Assembly: GCF_963924675.1 (NCBI RefSeq)
Contig: NC_089234.1
Coordinates: forward strand, 62,717,588-62,781,587
Direction: 5' to 3'
Length of the DNA: 64,000 bases
DNA from: Phocoena phocoena
Lineage: Eukaryota > Chordata > Mammalia > Artiodactyla > Phocoenidae
Below the pieces are notes generated by a model. The model did no database searches and was not told the DNA's origin. It saw only the letters and a list, made by a program, of their open reading frames with translations. This document shows positions 44,951 through 56,060 of the stretch, in pieces. The translations under genes were made by a program, and so were the position numbers. The first letter of the stretch is position 1; each line of letters begins with the position of its first letter.

Positions 44951-45649
44951 TATGTTCTCGTGCTCAGGGGAGGTTTAAATGAGAAAACCTGTGGTACTGC
45001 AGAAGTGTACTTGTGGAGGGGTCTGTGTGTGGGTCGTGGACATCTGCAGGTTGGATTTCATTAGCCATCCTGTCTAGGGCACTAACACTCCAAAGAACAG
45101 CATGGGCCAGGGGAGGTGGGGCAGTGGTGGCAGGACAGAGTGGCCTTCCTGCAGCTCCCCATCCATCAGTGCTGACAAACCTGGCCCCCTGTGAGGGCTC
45201 CAGGCCCAGCTGCTGAGCAACGGCAGGTATAGAACAGGAGCCCCTCCCTGAGCCCTTGGCACCCTCCGCTTAGGTCAACAGACAGAGTGGGCTCTGTCGG
45301 CCAGGTTGGGACAGGGAAGATTAATGGAGCAGGTGCAGGCTGGGGAGGGACAATCACCTGGCTACAAGGTGCCTCCTGGAGACTGAATGCCCCACCCAGG
45401 CCAAGAACCAAACCTGATGTCATTCGGCCTGGCTCGTACTTGACCAGAGGTGAGCTGGAGCCAGCTTCGCTGCCCCTGCTACCCACCCCGTCCCCAATCC
45501 CACCTGGCCTCACCTGGCCTCATTCGGTCTCTAATGGGGGGGAGCCTGCAGAGACTCCTAGAGCCCAACCTGTGACACCCAGCTTTAAAATAAATGTTTT
45601 TCCTGTTTCTTCAATCTCCCAAGTAACCCACAGCAGAAAAGTGTAGATT
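44951..45649. other. Intergenic with possible regulatory motifs
   Basis: No recognised repeat or gene. The part 45240-45480 has a homeodomain core beside an E-box (agattaatggagcaggtg) and a second E-box (aatcacctgg). Too weak to call an enhancer. Confidence 0.35.
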
Positions 45650-46130
45650 AGCAAAATATTATAAATCACCCATTAATCTCACCACCAAGAGATAACTCTG
45701 TTAACATTTGGTAGATATTATATCTATCTTTATCTATCCACACACAGACATCTCACACACACAAACACACACATACATATATGAAGAGAGAGAGATCACT
45801 CTTGTATACTTTTCTTACCATCTTTTTTTTAACACTTAATACATTATGATGCCAATGAAGTAGAGATCTATCTCATCATTTTAATTGCTACACATATTCT
45901 AAGTATTCAGGTATAGTATCATAATATATTTAACCCCAAATCCCCTATTGGATATTTAAGTTCTGTCCAATTTTTGCCCTTTATAAATAACAGTTAGATG
46001 AACATTTTTACACATATATATTTCAATTATTTCTTTAGGAAAATGTCCTAGAAGTGGAACTTTAGGTCAGAGTATATGTACTTTTTAAGGCTTTTGATAT
46101 ATACTGCTAAAGGGTTATACCTGTGTTTAT
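45650..46130 (-). repeat. Old L1 antisense fragment
   Basis: 'cccattaatctcaccaccaa', 'tattggatatttaagttctg', 'tccaatttttgccctttata', 'aatgtcctagaagtggaact', 'taaggcttttgatatatact'. This is the antisense of the L1 3' region in an old subfamily. A (CA)n patch lies at 45740-45775. Confidence 0.65.
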
Positions 46131-46559
46131 TGGAGCCTGTGGACTGTCCAACCGGCACCGGGGTGAGAGGCAGAGGTAGGAGGAGGGTGGCCTGTGGACA
46201 GAGGTTGGAAATAAGGCCAATCTAGCATGGACCCCACCCCACCAGGGGGGTTGTCATCCAGGCTTCCACCCAGGAAGAGAAGTTGTTGAGCAGGCAGGTA
46301 AGGAAGCCCATGGGTTTGGGAGGTGAGTACTGGAAGCACCATAGAAGTCAGAGTAGAGAAGGAGAAAATCTACAGGGGAGATGACGTCAGAGGGGGTGAC
46401 ACTTCTGCCAGCCTTGAAAGGTTAGAAGGACGTGGCTGCTCAGCGGCAGTATTCCACGTGGGGCAAAGGGCTGGGGAAGAAGTGCCCCACCTTTCTAGGG
46501 GAGGTGGGAAACAGAGGCAGCCGGAGCCTGCCCTCAGCTGTGGCAACCGTCCCCTACCA
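46131..46559. other. Intergenic, nothing recognised
   Basis: GC-rich unique DNA, no supported exon. Confidence 0.4.
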
Positions 46560-46800
46560 TGTTAGTTGAGTCTTTGGGAGGGCAGAGCCTTGCCCCATGG
46601 CCAGACCTAAAGTGACAACAAGGGCTGCCTCCCACACTTAGCTTTGTGACCTTAAGCAACTCACAGAACCACTCTGCCTCTCAGTTTTCCCATCTGCAAA
46701 CGGGGATGATAGTTATATCACTCTCACACAATGGCCACGGGGACTGAGGGAGAGACAGGAGGTGGGCCTTTGTAAACTGTGACTAGTCTAAGAGATTAAT
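46560..46800 (+). repeat. MIR SINE fragment
   Basis: 'gctttgtgaccttaagcaac', 'ctctcagttttcccatctgc', 'aaacggggatgatagttata'. Confidence 0.85.
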
Positions 46801-46964
46801 TTTTTTTTTTAATAGAAGCTGCTTTCTAGTTTTCTGTCCTAAAAGCTAAAGTATGTCATATTTCCATGCTGTCATTTCTGGGCTATCTTGTCTGCCTATA
46901 GGACACACAGCCCCAATAGCTTAGCGGAGGACTCCCAGGAGCAGTTCCACGGGGCTCAACGAAG

Positions 46965-47195
46965 GGAGAGAAAATGAATAATTATTGAGAGCCTACCAAG
47001 TGCTGCCACTCCACATCCACACTCCTTCTGTCATTCATTGCATCTTTACAGCATCCCTGAGAAGTAGTAGTTATTATTTGTCCCAGTTGACAGGTGAAGA
47101 AACTGAGGCTCAGAGCATTCAGTAATTGACCTCGGTGGGCACAGCTGGTGGGCAGCAAGGATTCAACTCCAGGTCTGTCTGACCTTCCCATAGCT
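46965..47195 (-). repeat. MIR SINE, antisense
   Basis: 'aattattgagagcctaccaa', 'gtgaagaaactgaggctcag', 'gcacagctggtgggcagcaa', 'aactccaggtctgtctgacc'. Confidence 0.9.
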
Positions 47196-48131
47196 CTTGA
47201 GCCTTCCCTGGGCCAGGCTGTCACCAGAGCTGGGATTACTTCTCAGCATCACTTAGGACAGTAGCCCTTTGGATTACAACAAGGGTCTGCAGTGCTGGGG
47301 ATTGTGGGATCCGGGGCTGTGGAGATGGAAGGCAGGGACTCCCACAGGCTCCTGCCCCAACACCACCACTAGCCTCCTCGGCATGGGGCAGCCACCTGGT
47401 GACCCGACCTTGTGCCTCTGACAATGATTTAACCACACTGGTGGGGGGTTGGGAGAGATCTATAAAGCTGTCAGTGGGGGAGGGGCTTTAACTCCAGCCT
47501 CTTGGCTCAGCCACTAGCTGGGAGTGGGAGGAAGAGGACCTAGGGAGAGGCCAGGGACTTCTGATTGCGCTTGTGTTTCCTGCATTGGGGTCCACTGTGG
47601 AACACCAGGACCCACGGAGCCCGTGAAGTTCTGTGCCTTCCCCGCCCTAAGTCCAGATTCCCTGTAACCTCAGGCAGCTCTAAAATACTGTCACTCCTCT
47701 CTCCTGTCCCATCTGGGCAGAGTCAAACTGGCCACAGAATATAGCAGAAATCACCCTGGCTTAAGAATCCAGAGATCAGGGTTCACATCGCAGCTTCCCC
47801 ACTGTCCCTGCAGAGGCCCCAGAACAAGTGCTTCAGGGCAAGCAGGCAGCATCACGATGGTAGTGGCCAAGTGGGGACTGTAGTCACCTGGAGAGGCCAC
47901 GTACCCCTAAAGGAGCCAGCTGCTGCTTAAGTCCAGCTTATTATTTCTATGCAACAACGAAGGCAGACTTTTTCAAGAGAAGCTAGAAATTCAGATTTGT
48001 ATGTGAAATCTCCCCAATGTTAGCAACTACCTCAGGAGAAAAAAAAAAAAAATCAAACACGTGGTAGGCCAAACGAAATAAGTCTAAATGTAGCCTTAGG
48101 CTGGAGTCTGTCGTCTGGACACAGACACCAT
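47196..48131. other. Intergenic, nothing recognised
   Basis: No gene. A weak MIR trace may lie at 47740-47840 ('gaatccagagatcagggttc'). Confidence 0.4.
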
Positions 48132-48353
48132 AAAAACCAGAGGGGGACTTCCCTGGTGGTCCAGTCATTAAGACTCCATGCTCCCAACGCGGAGGGCCTG
48201 GGTTTGATCCCTGGTCAGGGAACTAGATCCTTCATGCCCCAACTAAAAGATCCCACGTGCCACAATGAAGATCCCGCGTGCTGCAACTAAGACCCAGGGC
48301 AGCCAAATTAATTAATTAACTAATTAATCAGTTTTTAAAAAGACCAGAGGAGC
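48132..48353 (+). mobile_element. CHR-1/Bov-tA-like SINE with target-site duplication
   Basis: Head ggacttccctggtggtccag, body 'gggtttgatccctggtcagg', then 'cccgcgtgctgcaactaaga' and an (AATT)n tail. Flanks: aaaaaccagag (48132-48142) and aaaaagaccagag (48337-48349). A different subfamily from the CHR-2 copies. Confidence 0.92.
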
Positions 48354-48393
48354 CACTATTAGATACTGTCTAGCATAACAATTTTTGTTTCAG

Positions 48394-48500
48394 ATGGGGA
48401 AACTCAGGTCAGATTGGGGAGAGAGGCATAACTTGGTTAAGGTTGCACGGTGAGTTAGTGGCCCCCTGGGCAAGGAATCCAGGTCTTCTGCCCCCAGTCT
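48394..48500 (-). repeat. MIR SINE fragment, antisense
   Basis: 'agatggggaaactcaggtca', 'aacttggttaaggttgcacg', 'gtgagttagtggcccc'. Confidence 0.75.
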
Positions 48501-49599
48501 GTGCTTCTGCCATAACTTGCCTAGTTGGGGGGACCTGGGGAGACACTGGAGACTCTGAGCAGGGAGTGAGGATGGGAAAACTGAGGTCTTTCCTCCCTGC
48601 CAGCCTCACCTGAGGCCCCTCCAGTCCTCTGTGAGCCCAGGGGTCCAGCACCAAGGTGTTCCTCATCACCTTTTCCACCACTGCTCCCTGCCTGCTCCAG
48701 GTCAACTGCACAAGGCAGGTGGGGAAGGGATGGCACACCCTTGCTCTCTCAGGGAGTTGACTGATAAATACTGATTTCTAAACCAATTAAGAAATTAGAC
48801 AAAGAAGCAAGGCAGATAGAGACCAAGTAGCACATTTACTACACATGAAGCAAATGCTGAAGAACATGGCTCATGGCTGTGGGTAGATGGGCATCCTCGC
48901 GGAAACCTAGAACTAGTCAGACTTACCGACAAAGTCACAGGCAACTGGGCACCATCACCAGCCTCTCCAACCCACTAGAGCACAGCAGAAACATGTGTTC
49001 CCTGCAGGTAGCTCGTACCTAGAGAAAAGGGATGGGCTACCCAAGCCTAGCTCACCAATCACGTAAGCCACTCACTATTTCCTGGAGCAGAACAAGGGAG
49101 AGACAGCAGAGACGCCAAGTACGTTATGCTGATGGGGCTCCCCACACACAGAAGAAAACATCAAGATTCCACTGTAGCTCTGCTTTTGGCTTAGTATCTC
49201 TACTAAGCCATTCTCTTCATGCTTGCTCTATGGTTTACAATATGCTTACTGCATATCACATATCGCAGTCTGCCATCATGTATATCGTAAGAACCCTCCA
49301 ACAGTGCACTTCCATTCTCCCCTTCTGTCCTTTGTGCCACTGTTGTCATAATTTTCTTTTCTCTTTTTCTTTTTTTTAGATGGGAGCCAGGAGGCTTCCC
49401 AGTGCCTGAACCTGGTCCCCTGGGTCCGTTTACCGCACTGACATTTGTTGCAGAGCCCAGAAGACATTCCCAAGAGAGCAATTTCAACATTTTCTACATA
49501 TATTATAAACCTTCAAATATTGCATTATTACTTTTGCTTTATACAATTATCTTTTTAAAAAAATATTTTCTATTTACCCAACTGTTTATCATTCTTGCT
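48501..49599. other. Intergenic, nothing certain
   Basis: No gene. Possible unassigned old repeat at 48770-49260. An A/T-rich tract near 49360-49380 and 49550-49570 leads into the L1 block. Confidence 0.4.
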
Positions 49600-49740
49600 C
49601 TCTTCATTCCTTCATGAAGATCTAAGTTTCTACCTGGTATCATTTTCCTTCTCCTGGAGAATTTCCTATAACATTTCTTACATAGGTCTGCTGGCAACAA
49701 ATTCTATCACCTTTCATGTGCATGAAAAAAAATCTTCATT

Positions 49741-49980
49741 TCAACTTCATTTTTTTTTTTTTTTTTTTTTTTGTGGTACGCGGGCCTCTCACTACTGTGT
49801 CCTCTCCCGTTGCAGAGCGCAGGCTCCGGACACGCAGGCTCAGCAGCCATGGCTCACAGGGCCCAGCCGCTCCACGGCATGTGGGATCTTCCTGGACCGG
49901 GGCACGAACCCGTGTCCCCTGCATCGGCAGGCGGACTCTCAACCACTGCGCCACCAAGGAAGCCCTCAACTTCATTTTTT
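49741..49980 (-). mobile_element. CHR-2-type cetacean SINE, antisense, with exact target-site duplication
   Basis: Reverse copy with a long T-run on the left (about 49752-49772) and the head gccaccaaggaagccc on the right. Exact 15-bp flanks tcaacttcatttttt at 49741-49755 and 49966-49980. Confidence 0.95.
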
Positions 49981-50338
49981 AAAAAGGTTTTTTAATAGAC
50001 CTTTATTGGAGTATGATTGCTTCACAATACTGTGTTAGTTTCTGTTGCACAACAAAGAGAATCAGCCATATGCATACACACGTCCCCATAACCCCTCCTT
50101 CTTAAGCCTCCCTCCCCTGCTCCCTATCCCACCCCTCCAGGTCATCTCAAAGCACCAAGCCGATCTCCCTGTGCTATGCTGCTGCTTCCCACCAGCCAAC
50201 TATTTTACATTCGGTAGTGTATATATGTCGATGCTACTCTCACTTCACCCCAAATACTGTATGCTAACACATATATGTGGAATCTAAAAAACAAAAAAAT
50301 GGTACTGATGAACCTAGTTGCAGGGCAGGAATAAAGAG
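49981..50338 (-). mobile_element. 5'-truncated L1 3' UTR with internal inversion (twin priming)
   Basis: Left part (49981-about 50262) is a cetartiodactyl L1 3' UTR in minus orientation ('tagacctttattggagtatg', 'tctccctgtgctatgctgct'). Right part (about 50262-50338) is the adjoining 3' UTR segment in plus orientation ('acatatatgtggaatctaaa', 'gcagggcaggaataaag'). Two adjacent L1 pieces in opposite orientation are the signature of twin-primed reverse transcription. Confidence 0.8.
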
Positions 50339-50369
50339 GTAGTCATCTTCATTTCTGAAAGATATTTTC

Positions 50370-50609
50370 CCTGGAAAGAGAATTCTAGATTAACAGGGTT
50401 TTTTTTTTTCCTTTCAGCACTTCAAAGATGTTGTTTAATTGTCTTCTGACCTGTTTCTGATGAAAAGTCTGTGTAGTTGTTATCTTTGTTCCTGGAAATA
50501 GAATTCTAGATTAACAGGGTTTTTTTTTCCTTTCAGCACTTCAAAGATGTTGTTTAATTGTCTTCTGACCTGTTTCTGATGAAAAGTCTGTGTAGTTGTT
50601 ATCTTTGTT
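50370..50609. repeat. 121-bp tandem duplication
   Basis: Unit 1 is 50370-50490 and unit 2 is 50491-50609. The two are almost identical; the only differences I see are near the first 10 bases and in the length of the T-run (11 versus 9). It lies within the old L1. The near-identity shows the duplication is recent compared with the L1 itself. Confidence 0.95.
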
Positions 50610-51258
50610 CCTGGGTGCATAATGTCTTTTTTTATTTCTCTGACTGCTTTCAAGATTTTGTCTTTATTGCTGGTTTTCAGCAATTTGATTGCAATGTTCC
50701 TTGGTGTATTCTTTGGTGTTTATGCTCCTTGGGTTTCATTGAGCTTCCTTGGTCTGTGGATTTATAGTTTTCATCAAATTTGAAAAGATTTTCCTATTAT
50801 TTCTTCAAATGTTTTTTCTGTCTCTACTCTCTCCTTCTGGGACTACAGTTTCATGTATGTCAGACTACATGATGTTGCCTCATAGGTCACTGAGACTCTA
50901 TTGATTTTTTTCTCAATTTTTTTTCTCTCTTTACTTCATTTGGACAGTTTCTAAGGCTACGTCTTCAAGTTTATCAATCTTCTCTTCTACAATGTCTAAA
51001 TAATTGTTCATCCTGCCCAGTGAATTTCATTTCAAATATTTTTCATTTCTAGGAATTCATTTGGCTCTTTTTATCAACTATTTCTTTCCTCATTATGTTC
51101 ACGTTTTCCTCTAAATCACTGAGCAAAATAAGTATATTTGTAAGAGTTATTTTAGTGTCTTTGAATACTAACTCCATCACCTCTGTCATTTCTCAATACA
51201 TTTCCATTGATTTATTTTTCTCCTAGTTACAAGTAACATTTTTCTGCTTCTTTGCATT

Positions 51259-51499
51259 TCTATTAACTTTTTTTTTTTTTTTTTTTTTTTTTTGCGGTAT
51301 GCGGGCCTCTCACTGTTGTGGCCTCTCCCATTGCGGAGCACAGGCTCCGGACGCGCAGGCTCAGCAGCCATGGCTCACGGGCCCAGCCGCTCCGCGGCAT
51401 GCAGGATCCTCCCGGACGGGGGCACGAACCGGCATCCCCTGCATCGGCAGGCGGACTCTCAACCACTGCGCCACCAGGGAAGCCCATCTATTAACTTTT
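51259..51499 (-). mobile_element. CHR-2-type cetacean SINE, antisense, with exact target-site duplication
   Basis: T-run at 51268-51293, then the reverse body to the head gccaccagggaagccc. Exact 13-bp flanks tctattaactttt at 51259-51271 and 51487-51499. Confidence 0.95.
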
Positions 51500-52240
51500 G
51501 ATTGAGTGTTGCACAATGTAAGTTTGTTTTTGAGTACTGGATTTTGTTGTAGTCCATTAAAGAGGGTTGGACTCTGCTCTGTCATGTCATTAAAAGAACA
51601 TGATGATCTTTTACAGGATTGTTTTTAAGCTTTTAAAAGGTAGGACTAGAGTAGCTTTTCTTCTAGAGGTAGTTTAGTCCCACTATGAAATATGACCCTC
51701 CTGGCATCTGGCATCAAATATATAGATGCCTCATATATTCAACAATGTCTTTCTACCCTGCCTAGTAGGAAATCAAATGATTCCCCATCCTGTGTGAGCT
51801 CTGAGAATTTTTGATCTTACAGCTTCCCTGGAAGTTGTTTTTTGACCAGCCTTGTGGAATTTCACTCTCCACATGCACAAATTTGTATTCAGCCCAAGAC
51901 TCAAGTGAATACTATGCACATTTCTGGGGTTTTCTCTGCAAAGATCCCTCTTCTCCATTAGTCTGTCCTGCAAATCCTAGCCACATCAACTTCCTGAACT
52001 CTGTTCTCTGTCTCATCAACTCACAAGACCACCAAGCTTTGTTTAGTTTCCTCATCTTTATACCACAGATCAGAAATCACCTCCAGGCAAAAAGCCAGGG
52101 TGCTGACAGGGCTCACCTCATTTGTTTCCCTTCTCTCAAGGATGATAATCCTGTACTGTCTGCTGTTTATTGTCTAAAATCTGTTGTATCTTATGTTTTG
52201 TCCAGTGTTCTAGGTAAGTCTTCCTTCCCCTATTACTCCC

Positions 52241-53380
52241 TCATGGCTGGAAGAAATCTAGAAAGAAATATTAGGAGTGAGGAAATGTTTCTACCATTAA
52301 CAGTTCCTGTACAAGGATGAGAAAGAATGAAAAACTGCACCATTTTAGGGTCATACCTGTGCTCAGGGATGTTCTATTTGATCACCTAGCTACAAGGCTG
52401 TGTGGTGCAATGGAGAGAATCATGGAACAGGGATATCGTTCTGCCCCCTCACTGTCTGTAGTAGAATTTAAAGTTTTTGTCTGCCCCACATCCTTTTCCT
52501 CCTTCTCCTGGTCACAGCACCCATCTTCTTTTGGAGAATTCCATACAGTTCTGCTTGGGCTGCCTATCACATCACCTGCCCTCCAGGTGACAGTGATGGG
52601 TATCTGATCCACACGCAGCAAGTCAGAGCTCTGTACCCCTCTGCCTTGGTTATTCATTCAGGGATGAGTACCTGATCCAAGTCGGGCCAATCACAACCCT
52701 TCCTTAAGATTTTTACATGGATGCTAGGAGAGAAAACCTTTATTCTAGGGGCATCGCTAATCTGGATAGAGGTAAGCCTACAGTTTTCTGCAGCTACATC
52801 CCACTCCTCTCCCCATTCCTGCAGTAAAAAAGATCAGAGCAGAAGGCCCGAGTAGAGGAGCAGAGGGAGTCCTGGCAACATGAGTGACATCCCTGCAGTC
52901 CCAGAGGCCAGCTCCGCCTCTGCACTTCCTGTTTATATGAAGCAGTAAATTCCCTTTTCTACTGGTTTGAGTTGGTTTTCTGTCACTTTCAGCAACAACA
53001 AGAACAAAACCTGCCTAACTGTCCTATTTCTACGTCTTGATCCAGGTGTCTTTACAGTGTACTGTGTACACTCCAAGGGGGCACAAGATGATCCGTCAGT
53101 GTGTGCGAAGGAAACATAAGGTCTCCTATTTATTAGCGGGCATCTTCCAGATGGAAAAGGCATATATCTACGTGGCAGAAGAGTATGTGCAATGGCATGA
53201 AGACTAGACTCCAGCCTCCGTGAAGGCAGGGCCAGGATCTGCCTCATCCTTTTCTCTCCCAACACTGAGCCCAGGGCCTGACTCATAGCTGACATCAGAT
53301 AAATGTTTGTTGGCTTTTCCACACTACTTATAAAGGGGTCCCTATAGCATCATTCTGGGTTCCCGTCATAACTTAAAGAA
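52241..53380. other. Intergenic, nothing certain
   Basis: No gene. A stretch around 52560-52800 recalls a dispersed repeat ('gggtatctgatccacacgca' and a second similar 'gagtacctgatccaagtcgg', about 60-70 bp apart), but no family is assigned. An L2 3'-like end lies at 53215-53325 ('gaaggcagggccaggatctg', 'gataaatgtttgttggc'). Confidence 0.45.
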
Positions 53381-53391
53381 CAACTTTCACA

Positions 53392-53985
53392 ATGTCTGGA
53401 GCCCCAGGTGGCATGAACCTTGACAGCCAAATGAAACAGTATGTCTACAAAGGGAACAGTGATGGCATCTACATCATAAATCTGGAGAGGACCTGAGAGA
53501 AGCTTCTACTGGTGGCCCACGCCATTGTCGCCATTGAAAACCTGGCTGATGTCAGTGTCATATACCCCAGGAATACTGGCCAGCAGCCCGTACTGAAGTT
53601 TGCTGCTGCCACCGGGGCCACTCCTTTTGCTGGCTGCTTCACTCCTGGAACCTTCACTATTCAGATCCAGGCAGCCCTCCAGGAGCTGTGACTTCCAGTG
53701 GTTACCGATGCTAGGCTGACCACCAGAATTTCCGAGTGAATGGACTGCTCCACTCATTCTGAAGTCGCAGGCTGCTCTGAAGGCACAGGGCCCCTCCGTG
53801 CCTATTCAGTTCCCGACAGAAGACAGAGCCCTCAGCCCGCAGCTCAGAATGGGTCTGCAGCTCTCACTGCTCAGGCCACTGAACGGGCAGGAACAACCAC
53901 TGAGTGGCCTTAAGCTGTTTTTCCCCATCCTCTTAAGTAGAAAATAAAACCAAAATTGATGAAAAATAAACAGTTTCTAAAATAA
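53392..53985 (+). pseudogene. RPSA: RPSA processed pseudogene (40S ribosomal protein SA / laminin receptor)
   Basis: Intronless copy of RPSA mRNA. It starts MSGA, then jumps to [20 protein letters not shown], so about 20 codons near the N-terminus are missing. It continues with [12 protein letters not shown], a TGA replacing the Trp codon (53494-53496), [28 protein letters not shown] and [17 protein letters not shown], then a second in-frame TGA (53689-53691). About 300 bp of the middle is deleted. The C-terminal repeats follow, ending TTTEWP and TAA (53911-53913). The RPSA 3' UTR, with AATAAACAGTTTCTAAA, follows. Only 522 of 888 coding bases remain. Real RPSA is a 295-aa 40S subunit protein. 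No function is expected. Confidence 0.95.
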
Positions 53986-54698
53986 ATAAACAAATATTTG
54001 TTGGATAAACAAATGAATAAAGATGAAAAGATGGGAGTGTATAGATAAGCACTTATAGTGCGATGTAGAGCACACAGGCAAGTGAATCCATAAGAGAAAG
54101 TAATATGCGCTTTTGGTGAGGGGAGGGCACAGGAATCCGTAAGCAGGGAGATTTCTATGCTAAAGGGGTTCTCTTTGCAGGAGAAAGACTGAGCAGTGCC
54201 TCCTGTTAGGAGTCTTCTTCAATAGTCATATAAGATGCCAGTAGAGAGTGAGGGAGGTGCTGACACAAGAGGGATTTAAGAGGCAGAACTACCTTGGTCA
54301 CTGGGTAGGATGACAATGGGGCCTGGGGCAGGTTTCGGTCACAAAGGGGGATGAGAGGTGTCAGGACAGAGGTGAATCAATGAGGACCTAGGAGTTTCCA
54401 CTTTGGGGGCCTGGGACAGAAGATTTCATGGTGAGAAGAAAGTTTGGAGGAAACACGAGTTCAGTTGATGGTCTCTTGTGTTTTTGAGTTGAGACATCCA
54501 GGTGGATGTGTCTTATAAGCTGTGGGATTTGTCAGCGATGGAGATAAATTTGGGAGTCATCAGGGAAGAGATAAGATTAAAACAATGAGACCGGTTATAG
54601 ATGAGTAGGTTAAGGAATGAACCCCAGGTACATTCAGTGGATGGTACCAGCCCTGCCAAATTACAGGACTCCAGTAGGCTAGAGACTATGTATTTTTA
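53986..54698. other. Intergenic, nothing recognised
   Basis: A-rich tail-like sequence (aaataaataaacaaatattt) follows the pseudogene, then purine-rich unassigned DNA with repeat-like text ('gggagtcatcagggaagaga'). No gene. Confidence 0.4.
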
Positions 54699-54700
54699 AA

Positions 54701-54739
<39 letters not shown>
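54699..54739. repeat. (AC)n microsatellite
   Basis: About 20 uninterrupted AC units, so likely length-polymorphic. Confidence 0.97.
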
Positions 54740-54740
<1 letters not shown>

Positions 54741-54858
54741 CCCTGGCAGCAGATGCCCCGGATGGACTCATAGGAAGATGGACATTGAATGCTCAGAGAA
54801 GTAGGAAGAGGCCAGGGAGAGAGTGTAGTCCTGAAAGCAAGAAAGCCTGAGTATAAAG

Positions 54859-55106
54859 AGGAGGGGCTGGGCTTCCCTGGTGGCGCAGTGGTTGAGAGTC
54901 CGCCTGCCGATGCAGGGGACATGGGTTCGTGCCCCAGTCTGGGAAGATCCCACATGCCGCAGAGCGGCTGGGCCCGTGGGCCATGGCCGCTGAGCCTGCG
55001 CATCCAGAGCCTGTGCTCCGCAGCGGGAGAGGCCACAACAGTGCGAGGCCCACGTACGGCAAAAAAAACCCAAACAAACAAACAAACAAAAAAAACAGGA
55101 GGGGCT
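54859..55106 (+). mobile_element. CHR-2-type cetacean SINE with exact target-site duplication
   Basis: Body about 54870-55062, then a tail of (CAAA)n type. Exact 10-bp flanks aggaggggct at 54859-54868 and 55097-55106. Confidence 0.95.
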
Positions 55107-55759
55107 TTCAAAAGGGTCAAATGCCATAGGAGGTGAAAAATAGGGACTAGAAATGGGTAGATGGCAAGGATATACAGGGTGAACTCTGCTACTGACTACC
55201 TGATGTTCTTAAGCCAGCCACCCAGCCTCAGTACCCCCTAGAGTATTGAAATGCCTGGCACCATGCCGAGTAAATGCTTAGGGAAAGCTTTATTAGTTTT
55301 GATTACTCTCTTTTCACCTTCTCTAAGCTTCTTTGACTGCTTCAGCCTGTGCAGACCAACCTCCTCTTGGACTTCCCTGCCTCTGCCTCCCTCCCCAAGC
55401 ATCTGACTGACTGGAGAGCCCCCTGAAGACTTGGGGTGCCCCTGGGTCTCTGGATCAGACTTGCATTCCCTAATCTCCTCTCCTGCAGCATTCTGAAAGC
55501 AGGGATGGCCCGGGAGAGCAGGAGGGAGCATCCAGTCCCCAGAGTGGGGACTGTTCAGTGGTGAGTGGGTGGGGCTTAATCTGAGCCAGTCCCCTAGCAT
55601 GCACTGCCACTTTCCCAATCTGCTTTAATTTCCCCAGGGTTTGGGGTGGCAGTGAGAGTGAGGGGTGGGAGCCAATGCTGTCCCACCCTTGGGCGCAAAC
55701 TCCCCTGGGACCAAAGCTCCCCACCCAAAAAAAGCCTCCATTTGACAGAAGAAACAGGC
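55107..55759. other. Intergenic, nothing certain
   Basis: A MIR-like fragment is possible at 55180-55290 ('ctgctactgactacctgatg', 'catgccgagtaaatgcttag'). The rest is unassigned, with no gene. Confidence 0.4.
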
Positions 55760-56060
55760 AATGTCCCCAGTTTGGAGAGGTCACTGGCAAGGGTGTCTCT
55801 AAAATCCCAAATCCCCCGCAAAGCTCCCAGATCCCTCTGCCTCGGAAGGCTACCTTTCAGGTGTTCTGGGCTGGAGAATTCAATTTGCCCGTGTAGAGAG
55901 AGAGGGGACAGGGAATGAGTCACAAAGGGTCCCGCTGTGTGGCCTCGAGGCAGGCCAGCTTTTCAAGGCTGATTTGCTCTGGCTGAGCTGGAGGAAGCGA
56001 ATGCTAATTTCATCCCAAAGGGGGTCTGCAGCTCTTCCTCCCAAGTCCAAAGTAAAAGCA
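55760..56060. promoter_or_regulatory. Candidate conserved non-coding element
   Basis: Repeat-free. AP-1-type TGAGTCAC at 55916-55923, then a well-ordered stretch (gcttttcaaggctgatttgc; gcgaatgctaatttcatccc) and an HNF4-like agtccaaagta near 56044. About 27 kb downstream of NEUROG3. Enhancer call by appearance only. Confidence 0.35.

Larger units (their letters stand above)
49600..52240 (-). mobile_element. Old L1 (ORF1/5' region), minus strand, with three nested insertions
   Basis: The antisense of an old L1 is readable in order: 'acatttcttacataggtctg', 'aattctagattaacagggtt', 'cactttcaagattttgtctt'-like block, 'tttttctgtctctactctct', 'tggctctttttatcaactat', 'tttctgcttctttgcatttc', 'tcagaaatcacctccaggca', ending near 'ttgtccagtgttctagg'. 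The minus-strand frame at 50480-50683 gives an ORF1-like piece (SNKDKILKAVREIKKD, then LNNIFEVLKGKKNPVNLEFY). It is interrupted by a SINE (49741), an L1 3' piece (49981) and a second SINE (51259), and carries a 121-bp tandem duplication. Confidence 0.8.

Noticed and set aside
53469..53757. Minus-strand open frames over the RPSA pseudogene
   Set aside because: Antisense shadows of the pseudogene sequence.
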